NCBI GenBank assembly: GCA_001599295.1
Contig: BCGN01000001.1
Coordinates: 2,108,001-2,172,000, forward strand
Origin: Sporopachydermia quercuum
Lineage: Eukaryota; Ascomycota; Sporopachydermiomycetes; Sporopachydermiales; Sporopachydermiaceae
Direction of reading: 5' to 3'
DNA length: 64,000 bases
In this document: in pieces, positions 1-9,626 of the stretch
Numbering within the stretch: position 1 is the first letter of the stretch
How the letters are laid out: the number at the start of each line of letters is the position of its first letter
Made by a program: the position numbers and the translations under genes
Notes under the pieces: model-generated
Told to the model about the DNA's origin: nothing
The model's input: the letters and a program-made list of their open reading frames with translations, nothing else
Database searches by the model: none

Positions 1-3000
1 TTGTCTTCAGTTTATCCAGTGTCTAAAGATACACCAGAAGGAACTAAATCATGGATCCCTCTCAGGTGCTTTGCTCGTGGGAAAGTTCTTCGATCATGGA
101 ACTGTCCTGAAAGTGCGAAGCAGAAACTAAATGACAGAAATTCGAACCATACAGCATTCAAATTAAATCCATTTATTGATATTACTCTTGGTGATGAAGC
201 CTACGTATTTGAAATCCATAAATCGGGAAAATGGGGAAGAGCTTACATATTCACATTACCTGATGAACTATCTTATTTACATGGAGCGATTTTGTCGGAG
301 AAAAATGTTGCAATCAACTCAAAAATAAATTCCGAGCTTGAGAAAGCGAAACTGGATAAGCTCTATCGAACAATTGATCACTCAAATGTGAAGGTTGGGG
401 TAATTCCATTAGGAAATCTTCATGTTTATGAACAAATTGAATTTGATGATAACACTTCAATGCCCAACAAAAAACACTCGAAAGAAAGTTTTATATCCCT
501 AGAAACTCTTCAGCCAGCATTAAGTGTTACCAACGGGAAAACAAAGCCACCCCTACCTTATATTCACCAAAGGAAGTATGATTTGACATCATCTACACCT
601 AGTGCAAATAAAAATATCCTTGATGATATTAGGCTTACTTTGCATAAATGGTATCGAAACTATTTTCTACGGTTCTATGTTGACAGCGACTATACTGTTT
701 TCACGAAGCTTGCTAATATTATCGACGAATTGAATAGCCTGTACATCAAATTAGAGTATGATTTGCTAACTAAGGGTGAATTGGTAATTGCTTATAACAG
801 GACAATTTATCTACTGAATGCTGGATCAAAACTGTTGAACTACAGTCATATTTCTTTCACATCAACTGCAGGATCAATTGCTGAACCAATTGTTGTTAGA
901 AGGCCAGCTATTGCATCCAATAACACAAACTCAGGCGAAGACACTGATAATTCGTTATTTGGTCGGTTATGCGAACAAGGCGTTGATTATCCTGTTGAAA
1001 CAGCTAAACAACAAGTCCAAATGTCTTTGGCGCAAAATTACCCTACTATAGCCAATACAGAAGAAATAGAAGAAAAAGCCGGTGGAATGATGCCAAGTGA
1101 TGTTCTAGTTGATTTTAAAGCTGTTGCTGGTGATGAGTCTCTAACCAATGGTAAATTCACTGCTTATTTATATCTTCGCAATAAATCAAGAAGGATCTCC
1201 CAATCTTTTGCTATTCATATTAGCAAACGTGATGATTTTTCTTTATCTCAATTATCTGCTGCTTTGTTTAAAAATGTTCCTGCTTCTGAATATCTTAAAA
1301 GTAAGATTTACTTAGTAGCTGTATTAACAGAAGAAGTAACTATTGAGAAATCTACTACTATGAACACTAATGGCATTACTAGTACTAATGAAGCACCTGT
1401 TGGGCATACTGCTAATAACTCAAAATATGAATCAAACAATAGTAGGAAATTTAGAAGAGGAATTGCTGGGGGTGCTACCGATATTTCCAGAATCTTCCGC
1501 ATGCACGAAGGTGTTGAGAATGAGTTTATAATTCGTCTTTATTCTTCTTTCTTTACTCATAAAGATCCTAGTATTGATAATAAAGGATGGGGTCACTTGA
1601 TCGATAGAATTATTACTGGTAATAAAAAGGGAGTTGCTACAAATCCTCAAGCAAGTCAAATCGTTGTTACAGTGAAAGAATTTCGTGGTAGAATTAACAA
1701 TAATGTTAAGAGTTCCAATAATAGTGGTAGTGAATCTACTATTATTAGTACCAAAAAATCCATAGTTGGGAACAACTCAATTGCTGTTATCCCAAGTTTA
1801 TTTTATTCTCCAACTCTTGAATCGTCTTTAGCTCTTGATTCGGATACTTCTTATGTTCATATAGGAGAAGTGAATATTTTACCTTACGGTCAGACTCAGC
1901 TTAGAATCAATAAAAATGATTTAATAACGGTTCAGTTGGCTTTCTCAAATACTCATTTACAATTTCGAAAAGCAGCAAATGATGTTCTCATGAAAAAATG
2001 GAACGCAATTTCAGTTGTTTCAGGAGAAATTATTGGTGAAACGATAAGAGTTCACGGTTTGAAAGATGTATTACTGAAGGAGAGAGAAATGGGTAAAACT
2101 GAAGAGAAACGGTCTCAAGATTTTATTATTGTTCGTGGATTCGTTAATGGTGAATTTATTGGGCAAGGGAAGCTATTATTACGTGATGGCGATAAGATTA
2201 ATGATACATTCAATAACAGTAATGGTGGTGAGATTGTTAGAATATTTGGACCTGGAGGATATTCTAACGAGCAAGGATTGTTTTCTGTTGAATTAAAAGT
2301 AGAGTATATTGGTAAACTGTTCAATATGGATGATAATATAAAGAACTTAACTCAATGGAGGAAGTTGTTCCATAACGGTAACGATACTACTGATCGTAGT
2401 ATTGATATTTCTAACAATCATGATGCCATCAATTTGCTAGTCAAATCATTACAGAAAACCAAATTCATAGAATTACAACAATTCCTTAGAAACTACTCAG
2501 AACTACTTATCTGTCAGCTAGAAATCATTTCAGAATTCTCTGAAATGAATCAGCCGGATGTTGCGTTCCAAGCATTTGCTGCCATGATTCATTTATTAGA
2601 TGTTGTTATTTCTCGTCAGCCATATTATATATATTTGATAGATGAGTTCCTGGATAAATATCGCGAGAAAATATGGGAGATTCGGAACTGTGGACAGTGG
2701 TTACTCCGAATAATGATTCGGGTGTATGAAAACGGAACATCCGAACGAGATCGGGTTTTGAGGGCTTTAAGTAAAGCTTCTCATTGTGTGTTAAAAATAG
2801 CAGTTGTGCCTGAATTGGAACTACAAGAGATTATTAATAGTGGGACCAATGATGATTCTAATATTGATAGCTTTTGGGAAGAATCATCGGAATTCTCGGA
2901 ATTATTTAAGGAATTGTGCCAAACAATCAGAAAGTTCTTGTCTTTTCCGAAAGATGATTTGATCTTGGATAAAACGTCGATAACTGAATCTTTGTTTTCC

Positions 3001-6000
3001 TGTATGATTGCAGTTGAAAGAATTGTTCCAAGATCTTTCATTACAACGGAAATGATAGAATTGGTTAATAGTATAGTTATAACATCTGGGCGTAATTCAA
3101 TTCCGGCTAATGTGACTGATACGATATCTATCCGATCGGGATCTGACGAAGACTTTCGCGCTCCAAGTAGAGAGAAAAAACTTCGGATAGCTCGGCTGCT
3201 ATTAATTCAGAAGCTCCCATCATGGGGAATTTATTCCGATGGAGAATCTCGGAAGATTCTATCTTCAGAGGTAGTTAGATGGGCCAATGAAATATTTTCC
3301 TCCCCACAGGGGTTGGAATTGGATGATGTTCGGATAATCTGCAGTTGTATTTCCCAGATGGTGAAACCTTATTTGGTATCTGAAAGCTCTTCCAAGATTT
3401 CTTCTGATATTTTGCCTGCTATCTCTTCCGCTTCGCTGTTGCCTATCATTGCTCAAACAATTACAAAACTCAACAGTTATTTATCATCGAAACCAAAGTT
3501 GAAAAGAAGAACATTCACTTATCTTTTCCCTACTAGTTTCCCATTTGCTCAAATTCCTTTTGCTTCTGCTGTGCCTTTTGAATTCTTCAGTGAAGCTATC
3601 ATTGAATTATCAACAGTATTAACAATCCTGTTACAGCTTTATAAGAAATATGGAATACAAGCAGATTTCACCCAAACTCAACTAAAAACCATCATTTCTG
3701 CTTGTAAAATGTTGCTAGATTGTAATTGGTATCCAAGAACTTGGTTATCATTATATGTTATACATGTCAGAGCAGTATGCAATGCTATGGAGCTTATAAA
3801 GCCATTAATGCTTGAATTGATTCCTAGCAGAGTAGAAGATTTTGAGAAGTTTGATAGTGATATCTGGTATGAGTATTTGGTGGTATTATTTGGCATTGCT
3901 TGTAATAGACAAGTGAGCTGCTATGAAGGAATGAATGTGATAGAAAGGATTGCTAGTTTTAAACTTGCTGGGAACCTTCGCGAAGAAGCTTCGGAAGTAC
4001 TCGGAGAGGTTTGGGAAAAACTGGGATGGGCAGCCTTAGAGGAGGATTTGCAATTGTTCGGAATTTCTCGATTCGGAGGATTTCAAGTTGAATTCATGGA
4101 AACTGAAACTGAAGAGAATGTTGGAAGCGGAAAGGATAAGGATAAAGATGATACCTTGGATGAATTCGGAAATTATAATAGAAATAGTGACATGCATGTT
4201 CTAGCACCAACGCATAACATTTTAAAATATGTACTTAATGGATGTCTCCAGAATTCGATCCCCTTGCAGGAAACATGCGTCGATATTTTATGGNCAACGA
4301 TTGTTTCGGAGTCCACCTTAAACGGAGATCTTGCCGAATTTCGGACATATTGTTTAGGAAAGATTGCGGAATTGTATGAGGAGCGAGATTATTCTTTATC
4401 CGAAGAAGTAGGAACTAGGTTCATCCGGTTCTTATCGGAAACAGTTATGATCCGGGTCGAGGAAAGGTCGGAACAGAAGTCAGAACAAAGATTACATGTA
4501 ATTTCAGAAGTCTTGGGAAACATCGGGAGTAAATCAGAATTAATTCATCCGCAAGCAAAGAACTTTGCTTTGAGTGTTGAGTCTCTNGTCATGTGTATTA
4601 GTGAATTCATATCTGTTATTCATGACATGCACTCAATTCCTCCAACAAATTCATATAAAGAAGATTTAATTTTCCATAAGCTGAATATGCTTGGTTTCTT
4701 CCTTTATAGCAATCAACCAGAGTTATTCGAGCAATACATGGCTGATCTNTTACTAGCTAACAAAGATAACTCTGATTATATTCAGGCTGGGCTTGTCCTA
4801 GAGTTATTGTCATCTATTTACGATTGGGACATGCAAACGATAGTTTCCGAGATTCGGATAGACTCGGCAACCACCGGAAAAACGATTATGTACTCCGATT
4901 CAAACGTTAATTCCAACGTTAATTCCAGTGTACTGTTCGCGAGACAAACCGCTTTCCAACGGAAAGAAACCTTGTATCTCAAAATGATTGAATATTTCTC
5001 TGCAAGCAAATTATACTCAAAGGCTATTGAATTATGCAAAGAATTAGCTGCTGTGTATGAAAAAATATCGTTTGATTTATTGAAAACAGCTGGAATGCAT
5101 ATGCAAATTTGCAAGCTTTTTAACAAGCTTGAGACAGATTCAACTGCTCCGGTTCCATCCTTTTTCCGAGTTTCATATTTCGGTAATGGATTCCCGAAAT
5201 GGCTTCAAAACAGGCAATTCATCTTTGAAGGTCTTCCGTTTGAGAAATTGAGTTCTATCTATGATAGATTACTCCGACTTCATCCTGGAGCTAATATTGT
5301 AAATACAGAAAAGGATGCTAAACCATTCGGAAGATATCTTCATGTATCCGTTGTTTCTCCGTTGATTGATGTTCTAAGCCCTGTTTATCTTATCAAAAAT
5401 ACTACGACATCGGCCCGAGATTATGCTCAACATCAAGATTTACGTTATTTCTCACTGTTGAGACCAATTCCCGGTAGCAAGTCTGTTCTAGATCTTCAAG
5501 TAGAAGAAACAGTGTATGAAACGTATTTCCCCTTTCCAGCTTTAATGAAAAGAGCTGAGATCAAATCAGTTAATACGGTGACTCGTTCACCATTGGAAAA
5601 TGCTATATATACTATGATTCAAAAGATCAACGAATTGACGGCGTTAGAAAGTGCTTTCAATGTTACATTTAAGAAGAATTCTGGTAGATTTGTTAGACAA
5701 GGGAATGAAAGCTTGGCATTAGAATTAAGCAGGAATCTGACAGGAACTATTGATGCACCAGTTAATGGTGGTGTTCAACAGTATAGGGAATTCTTTACTG
5801 ATGAACGATTAGTTGATAATGAGAAATCAAGGATTCAGCTGCAATATTTACTCAATACATTCAGGGGCCTTGCTACATCTTTGAGTAATTGTTTGGATAT
5901 TCATGAGAAGGTTATTACAGAGCAATTGAAACCGGCACATAATAGTTTAGTTGGCTTGTTTAAACAAAACTTTGCACAGGAGATTGCATGGATTAATGAA

Positions 6001-6468
6001 GAAAAGAGAAAATCCAGTAACACTAATCTGAATGGAATTGGTATTAGAAATAACGAAAGAGATTCTACTGACGCTGAGTCCATTAATTCATCATTCAGTA
6101 CAATGAGCATAAGTGAAAGAATCCCTTCTCGTGTTAATAGTAGTAGCAGTAGCATTAGAAGTATTAAAACTTTCGAGATAAGAGATAGAGATAGAGATAA
6201 TGTGAAAGGATTGAGTTCTCCAATAAGCCCTAGGAGTCCTCATACACATGTCAGAAGAGGTTCAAGCTTAAGTGGACCTAGTTTCAATGCTACCGACATT
6301 ATTGAAGCTATGTCATCAAACTCACAAGCTAAACGAAGTATGCAAAATGATCTTCAAGGAAGTGAAAATGGAAGTCCGAAAGGTCTCCGAAGAGGAAGCC
6401 AGATTGATAAGCAGAGGAAAACTAATATTAGTGTGAACAACAAGCATAAGTACTCTTCAATGATTTGA
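1..6468 (+). CDS. DCK1: DOCK-family Rho/Rac guanine nucleotide exchange factor (Dck1-like), 5' partial
   Basis: The frame is open from the first base of the window, with no ATG at its start, so the N-terminus is missing; 2,155 residues are visible. The C2-like DHR-1 lipid-binding region lies at about residues 540-700. The DHR-2 exchange domain is at about 1660-1990, with the family landmarks FFRVSYFGNGFP (near 1722) and TGTIDAPVNGG (near 1914). In yeast, Dck1 works with the ELMO protein Lmo1 as the exchange factor for Rho5 at the membrane and mitochondria in stress responses (family knowledge). The Ser/Arg-rich tail after residue 2000 is low complexity and probably regulatory. The first bases end in a TTCAG-like string, so an upstream exon is possible. 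Codon use is patchy: segments near 2.6-4.6 kb are rich in TCGGA-type codons, others are AT-rich. Assignment to the DOCK family is secure; orthology to Dck1 is likely. Confidence 0.93.
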   Translation: MSSVYPVSKDTPEGTKSWIPLRCFARGKVLRSWNCPESAKQKLNDRNSNHTAFKLNPFIDITLGDEAYVFEIHKSGKWGRAYIFTLPDELSYLHGAILSEKNVAINSKINSELEKAKLDKLYRTIDHSNVKVGVIPLGNLHVYEQIEFDDNTSMPNKKHSKESFISLETLQPALSVTNGKTKPPLPYIHQRKYDLTSSTPSANKNILDDIRLTLHKWYRNYFLRFYVDSDYTVFTKLANIIDELNSLYIKLEYDLLTKGELVIAYNRTIYLLNAGSKLLNYSHISFTSTAGSIAEPIVVRRPAIASNNTNSGEDTDNSLFGRLCEQGVDYPVETAKQQVQMSLAQNYPTIANTEEIEEKAGGMMPSDVLVDFKAVAGDESLTNGKFTAYLYLRNKSRRISQSFAIHISKRDDFSLSQLSAALFKNVPASEYLKSKIYLVAVLTEEVTIEKSTTMNTNGITSTNEAPVGHTANNSKYESNNSRKFRRGIAGGATDISRIFRMHEGVENEFIIRLYSSFFTHKDPSIDNKGWGHLIDRIITGNKKGVATNPQASQIVVTVKEFRGRINNNVKSSNNSGSESTIISTKKSIVGNNSIAVIPSLFYSPTLESSLALDSDTSYVHIGEVNILPYGQTQLRINKNDLITVQLAFSNTHLQFRKAANDVLMKKWNAISVVSGEIIGETIRVHGLKDVLLKEREMGKTEEKRSQDFIIVRGFVNGEFIGQGKLLLRDGDKINDTFNNSNGGEIVRIFGPGGYSNEQGLFSVELKVEYIGKLFNMDDNIKNLTQWRKLFHNGNDTTDRSIDISNNHDAINLLVKSLQKTKFIELQQFLRNYSELLICQLEIISEFSEMNQPDVAFQAFAAMIHLLDVVISRQPYYIYLIDEFLDKYREKIWEIRNCGQWLLRIMIRVYENGTSERDRVLRALSKASHCVLKIAVVPELELQEIINSGTNDDSNIDSFWEESSEFSELFKELCQTIRKFLSFPKDDLILDKTSITESLFSCMIAVERIVPRSFITTEMIELVNSIVITSGRNSIPANVTDTISIRSGSDEDFRAPSREKKLRIARLLLIQKLPSWGIYSDGESRKILSSEVVRWANEIFSSPQGLELDDVRIICSCISQMVKPYLVSESSSKISSDILPAISSASLLPIIAQTITKLNSYLSSKPKLKRRTFTYLFPTSFPFAQIPFASAVPFEFFSEAIIELSTVLTILLQLYKKYGIQADFTQTQLKTIISACKMLLDCNWYPRTWLSLYVIHVRAVCNAMELIKPLMLELIPSRVEDFEKFDSDIWYEYLVVLFGIACNRQVSCYEGMNVIERIASFKLAGNLREEASEVLGEVWEKLGWAALEEDLQLFGISRFGGFQVEFMETETEENVGSGKDKDKDDTLDEFGNYNRNSDMHVLAPTHNILKYVLNGCLQNSIPLQETCVDILWXTIVSESTLNGDLAEFRTYCLGKIAELYEERDYSLSEEVGTRFIRFLSETVMIRVEERSEQKSEQRLHVISEVLGNIGSKSELIHPQAKNFALSVESXVMCISEFISVIHDMHSIPPTNSYKEDLIFHKLNMLGFFLYSNQPELFEQYMADXLLANKDNSDYIQAGLVLELLSSIYDWDMQTIVSEIRIDSATTGKTIMYSDSNVNSNVNSSVLFARQTAFQRKETLYLKMIEYFSASKLYSKAIELCKELAAVYEKISFDLLKTAGMHMQICKLFNKLETDSTAPVPSFFRVSYFGNGFPKWLQNRQFIFEGLPFEKLSSIYDRLLRLHPGANIVNTEKDAKPFGRYLHVSVVSPLIDVLSPVYLIKNTTTSARDYAQHQDLRYFSLLRPIPGSKSVLDLQVEETVYETYFPFPALMKRAEIKSVNTVTRSPLENAIYTMIQKINELTALESAFNVTFKKNSGRFVRQGNESLALELSRNLTGTIDAPVNGGVQQYREFFTDERLVDNEKSRIQLQYLLNTFRGLATSLSNCLDIHEKVITEQLKPAHNSLVGLFKQNFAQEIAWINEEKRKSSNTNLNGIGIRNNERDSTDAESINSSFSTMSISERIPSRVNSSSSSIRSIKTFEIRDRDRDNVKGLSSPISPRSPHTHVRRGSSLSGPSFNATDIIEAMSSNSQAKRSMQNDLQGSENGSPKGLRRGSQIDKQRKTNISVNNKHKYSSMI

Positions 6469-6981
6469 GGATGATTTGATTGTTTTACTGCACTTAAACA
6501 GATAGCTCTCTTCTGACTTTTTTGGGAACATCTATCCGTTTTAGAGTACGTACAATAGGAACATTATCAATATATATAAGTTGATAAACAAATATATTGG
6601 TTATCTTCTCACTTCGTTCTACTTGTAAGAAGTATTACATAATCATAAATAATTGATTGGAGATTGATGTCTCATAAAAGGGGTATGTTTTTGCTGCTTG
6701 TAAACTGAATAAGCAAAGTTTGATTCGCTCACAAAACACAGGAAAACTGTAAAACCCGGGTAACCCTATCCAGCGAACAATTCCAAAAACCAGTTTGGAG
6801 CATTTCCANTAGTTTCTAACACAAACTCTCAGCATCGGCATAATTCAACTCTCCACTTGAACGTCAAAAACAAGAGGTATGGTATTGTATCAATNATATT
6901 TGATTACTTTTTATTATCTTCGAGGCTTAGTTTAAAAGGTTGTGAGTACTTCAACAAACATATCATTATAGTCATACAAAA
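6469..6981. other. Intergenic region between DCK1 and ACP1
   Basis: About 0.5 kb of AT-rich sequence holding the DCK1 3' UTR and the ACP1 promoter and leader. A TATATATA-like string lies near 6570. I see no further gene. Confidence 0.6.
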
Positions 6982-7326
6982 ATGTTTTGCAGAAGTTTGA
7001 GTCACGCAGCCCGAACTGTGGCTAGAGCTGGAGCTACCCCTTTCAGTCTCACTAATGTTAGATTTGCTTCAACTTTACCAAGAAGTGACGTNGAAAGTAG
7101 AGTTATTAATACTATCAAGGCATTTGGTAAAACTGCTGAAGGAGTTGAGATTACTCCAGAATCAAATTTGACTACTGATTTGAAGTTAGACTCTTTGGAC
7201 ACTGTGGAAGCACTTGTTGCCATCGAAGAAGAATTCGACATTGAAATTCCTGACAAGGTTTCTGACGAAATCAAGACTGTCAAGCAAGCTGTTGACTATA
7301 TTGTCAGCTGCGATGACGCTCATTAA
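6982..7326 (+). CDS. ACP1: Mitochondrial acyl carrier protein
   Basis: A 114-residue protein with an Arg/Ala-rich mitochondrial presequence (about residues 1-35) followed by a complete acyl carrier domain. The phosphopantetheine attachment site is Ser71 in [10 protein letters not shown], followed by the acidic helix II region [10 protein letters not shown]. The protein carries acyl intermediates of mitochondrial type II fatty acid synthesis (lipoate precursor). In many eukaryotes it is also part of complex I and of LYR-protein assemblies such as the Isd11 iron-sulfur complex (family knowledge). A complex I accessory subunit gene near 62 kb suggests that this yeast retains complex I, so the carrier may serve there too. 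Length is normal for the family, the ATG is the first in frame, and one ambiguous base falls at codon 37. Confidence 0.96.
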   Translation: MFCRSLSHAARTVARAGATPFSLTNVRFASTLPRSDXESRVINTIKAFGKTAEGVEITPESNLTTDLKLDSLDTVEALVAIEEEFDIEIPDKVSDEIKTVKQAVDYIVSCDDAH

Positions 7327-8185
7327 GCATGAAAGATGTAAAAAGGAGTTTCGCAGAAGAATCATTGAATAGGTGAATCAAGGATAAGATGTTCTACCTT
7401 TATAGTACATATACTCTAATCAAATAATCTATATTGGGAGAAGAGGATAGGATTTTGCGAAGTCTGAATAGTGGGTTAAGCAAAGATTATAAAACAGTTG
7501 GATCTGGCCAGTGGGTTGACATGTTATACAACTATTTCTTGATGAATGATTTGCTTGCTCCGTAATGTACTGTAAGAAAGCTTACCTGATTGTTCTTTCA
7601 ACTGTTGACTCTAATAGCATCATCTTACTAGTATATATTATTATCATTGACATTAACATGAATATTTATTGCACTATAGTTTGTTCATATTTGATGTATG
7701 ACTTGTTGGTATCATAAACCGATATATCTAATGCCAAATAATGAAGACTCCGGAGATAAGATTATATAAATTCTGAAACGCTAGACTTCCGACTTCCGAT
7801 ATTTGAGTATAGTTTCCGCTTTCTCTTTCCATTATCTCCATGTTTCCCTCATCTCTTCTATTTCATTTCCTTACTTATCACATCATCCTTTAATGTGCGA
7901 ATAACCTCTTTCTCCTTTCTTGCACTTTACATCTTCATTCATTAGTAGTAGTAGTAGTAGTAGTAGTAGTACTAGCGTTGATTGTTATTTTTCAGAGATA
8001 ACTAACTTTACAAGCCGTTGAAAAATAGCTGACATATCAACCAAGAAGCAGACAACTTCTAGTCTATCATCAGTTTGGCACCATTGATATTGCCCTATCT
8101 TATGTAACATTAATTAAACCAAAGATAACGATAGTTGAAAATCATTCGGATAATTATTTCTATTTCCCATAACTGAAATTTAAGA
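7327..8185. other. Intergenic region between ACP1 and SDS22
   Basis: 0.86 kb without a gene. It contains a short AGT microsatellite (7944-7970) and TTCCGA-type motifs near 7785-7800. The last 200 bases should hold the SDS22 promoter and leader. Confidence 0.6.
7944..7970. repeat. (AGT)9 microsatellite
   Basis: Nine perfect AGT units, about 215 bp upstream of the SDS22 start codon. Confidence 0.95.
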
Positions 8186-9380
8186 ATGTCAGATATAGGA
8201 GAAAAGTATGTAGTGCCCAAATCTCCTAACTCTGAAAACGAGCTCTCGCAGGATGACAGTGATGATGAAGCATTGAAAGAGCCCGCTGATTCTACACGAG
8301 AATTTTCTAATGGTGTGGTGACAATGCCAGACAGAGGAGATCAAGAACCAATTGACGCTGATGAAGGTAAGTGAATTTGATTAACTATTGACCACGTTGC
8401 TTGTTAGAATTATATGAATGAGTATTCATCCGGTCATAATTCCTATATGTATCCTGTAAATTACTAACATTTCTCAAGAACTCTTGAAAGATTATGAAGA
8501 TAATACAGATTACATTGAACTTATCCACCTGAAAATCCAAGACTTCGAAGATCTAGGATTAAGCAGATTTCATTCGTTGAAAAGCCTTTGTCTACGACAA
8601 AATTTAATCGAATCCCTGCATGCTGTTAAAGACGTCTCTTCAACAATTGAAGAGTTAGACTTGTATGACAACAGAATCAAACATATTTCCAGTCAAATAT
8701 TACGACTAACAAATCTGACGATTCTGGATTTGAGTTTCAACAATATAAAACATATCAAAAACTTGGAGACATTGAAAAAGCTGAAGACGTTGTTTTTCGT
8801 TCAGAACAAAATCTCAGAAATTGAAAATCTAGATGAACTAGTTAACATAACTAGCTTAGAGCTTGGTGGTAATAGAATTAAGAAGATTGATAATCTAGGT
8901 AAACTAGAATTGCTAAACGATCTTTGGCTAGGGAAGAATAAGATTGTTAAGCTCGAAAACTTGTCAAGCCTACATAATCTGAGAGTCTTATCAATACAAT
9001 CCAATCGTATTACAAAGATTGAAGGATTAGAAGCTTTAGTTAATTTGGAAGAGTTGTACTTATCATATAATGGAATTACTAAGATTGAAGGGTTGGCAAA
9101 TAATGTTAGTCTAACTGTAATTGATGTCTCTGGTAATCAAATTGAGAAAATTGAAAATCTTTCTCATTTAAAGAAATTAACAGACTTTTGGGCTTCTTAT
9201 AATAAAATTTCTAGCTTCAATGAGATTGCTAAAGAGTTGGGATCCCTACCAGAAATTGATACAGTTTATTTTGAAGGTAATCCAATCCAGAGGGCGAATC
9301 CTGTCTTGTATCGAAATAAACTTAGATTATGTTTTGGAGAATCATTAAAGAAGATTGATGCAACTTATATTCGATTGTGA
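8186..9380 (+). CDS. SDS22: Sds22-type leucine-rich repeat regulator of protein phosphatase 1 (two exons)
   Basis: Exon 1 is 8186-8366 and exon 2 is 8479-9380, giving 360 residues. Joining them yields DADEELLKDYEDNTDYIEL, which restores the acidic junction before the first repeat. After an acidic N-terminus there are about eleven to twelve tandem 22-residue leucine-rich repeats of the SDS22 class (pattern NLxxLxxLxLxxNxIxKIExL), ending in an LRR cap near YRNKLRLCFGESLKKIDATYIRL. Sds22 binds the catalytic subunit of PP1 (Glc7) and governs its nuclear pool and assembly (family knowledge). Length is close to the S. cerevisiae protein (338 residues). CTG codons occur at conserved repeat leucines, which supports standard decoding of CTG. 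The gene is convergent with the next one, 246 bp away. Confidence 0.95.
8367..8478 (+). other. Spliceosomal intron of SDS22 (112 nt)
   Basis: Donor GTAAGT at 8367-8372, perfect TACTAAC branch point at 8462-8468, and acceptor AG at 8477-8478 within TCAAG. The acceptor is AAG rather than CAG/TAG, but only this junction keeps the frame and the conserved sequence. The branch point lies about 10 nt from the acceptor. Confidence 0.88.
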
Positions 9381-9626
9381 GATTGACCATAGTATGCTGG
9401 ATGTGTGCTTCCTGGGTGGTTATTGCTAATATTTTTACTAATAATACTACTGCTATATATTCGTGCTCCAGAACTAATCTAAACTAAATTATTAAAAAAT
9501 ACATTGGCATTTTTAATACAAATCACTCTATATACTGTAATTTCATAAAATGCTACCATTGATTAACGTTGAATATAAACTGAAAAACCAAAATCCACAT
9601 AATCCACATCATTGTATATTCTATTC

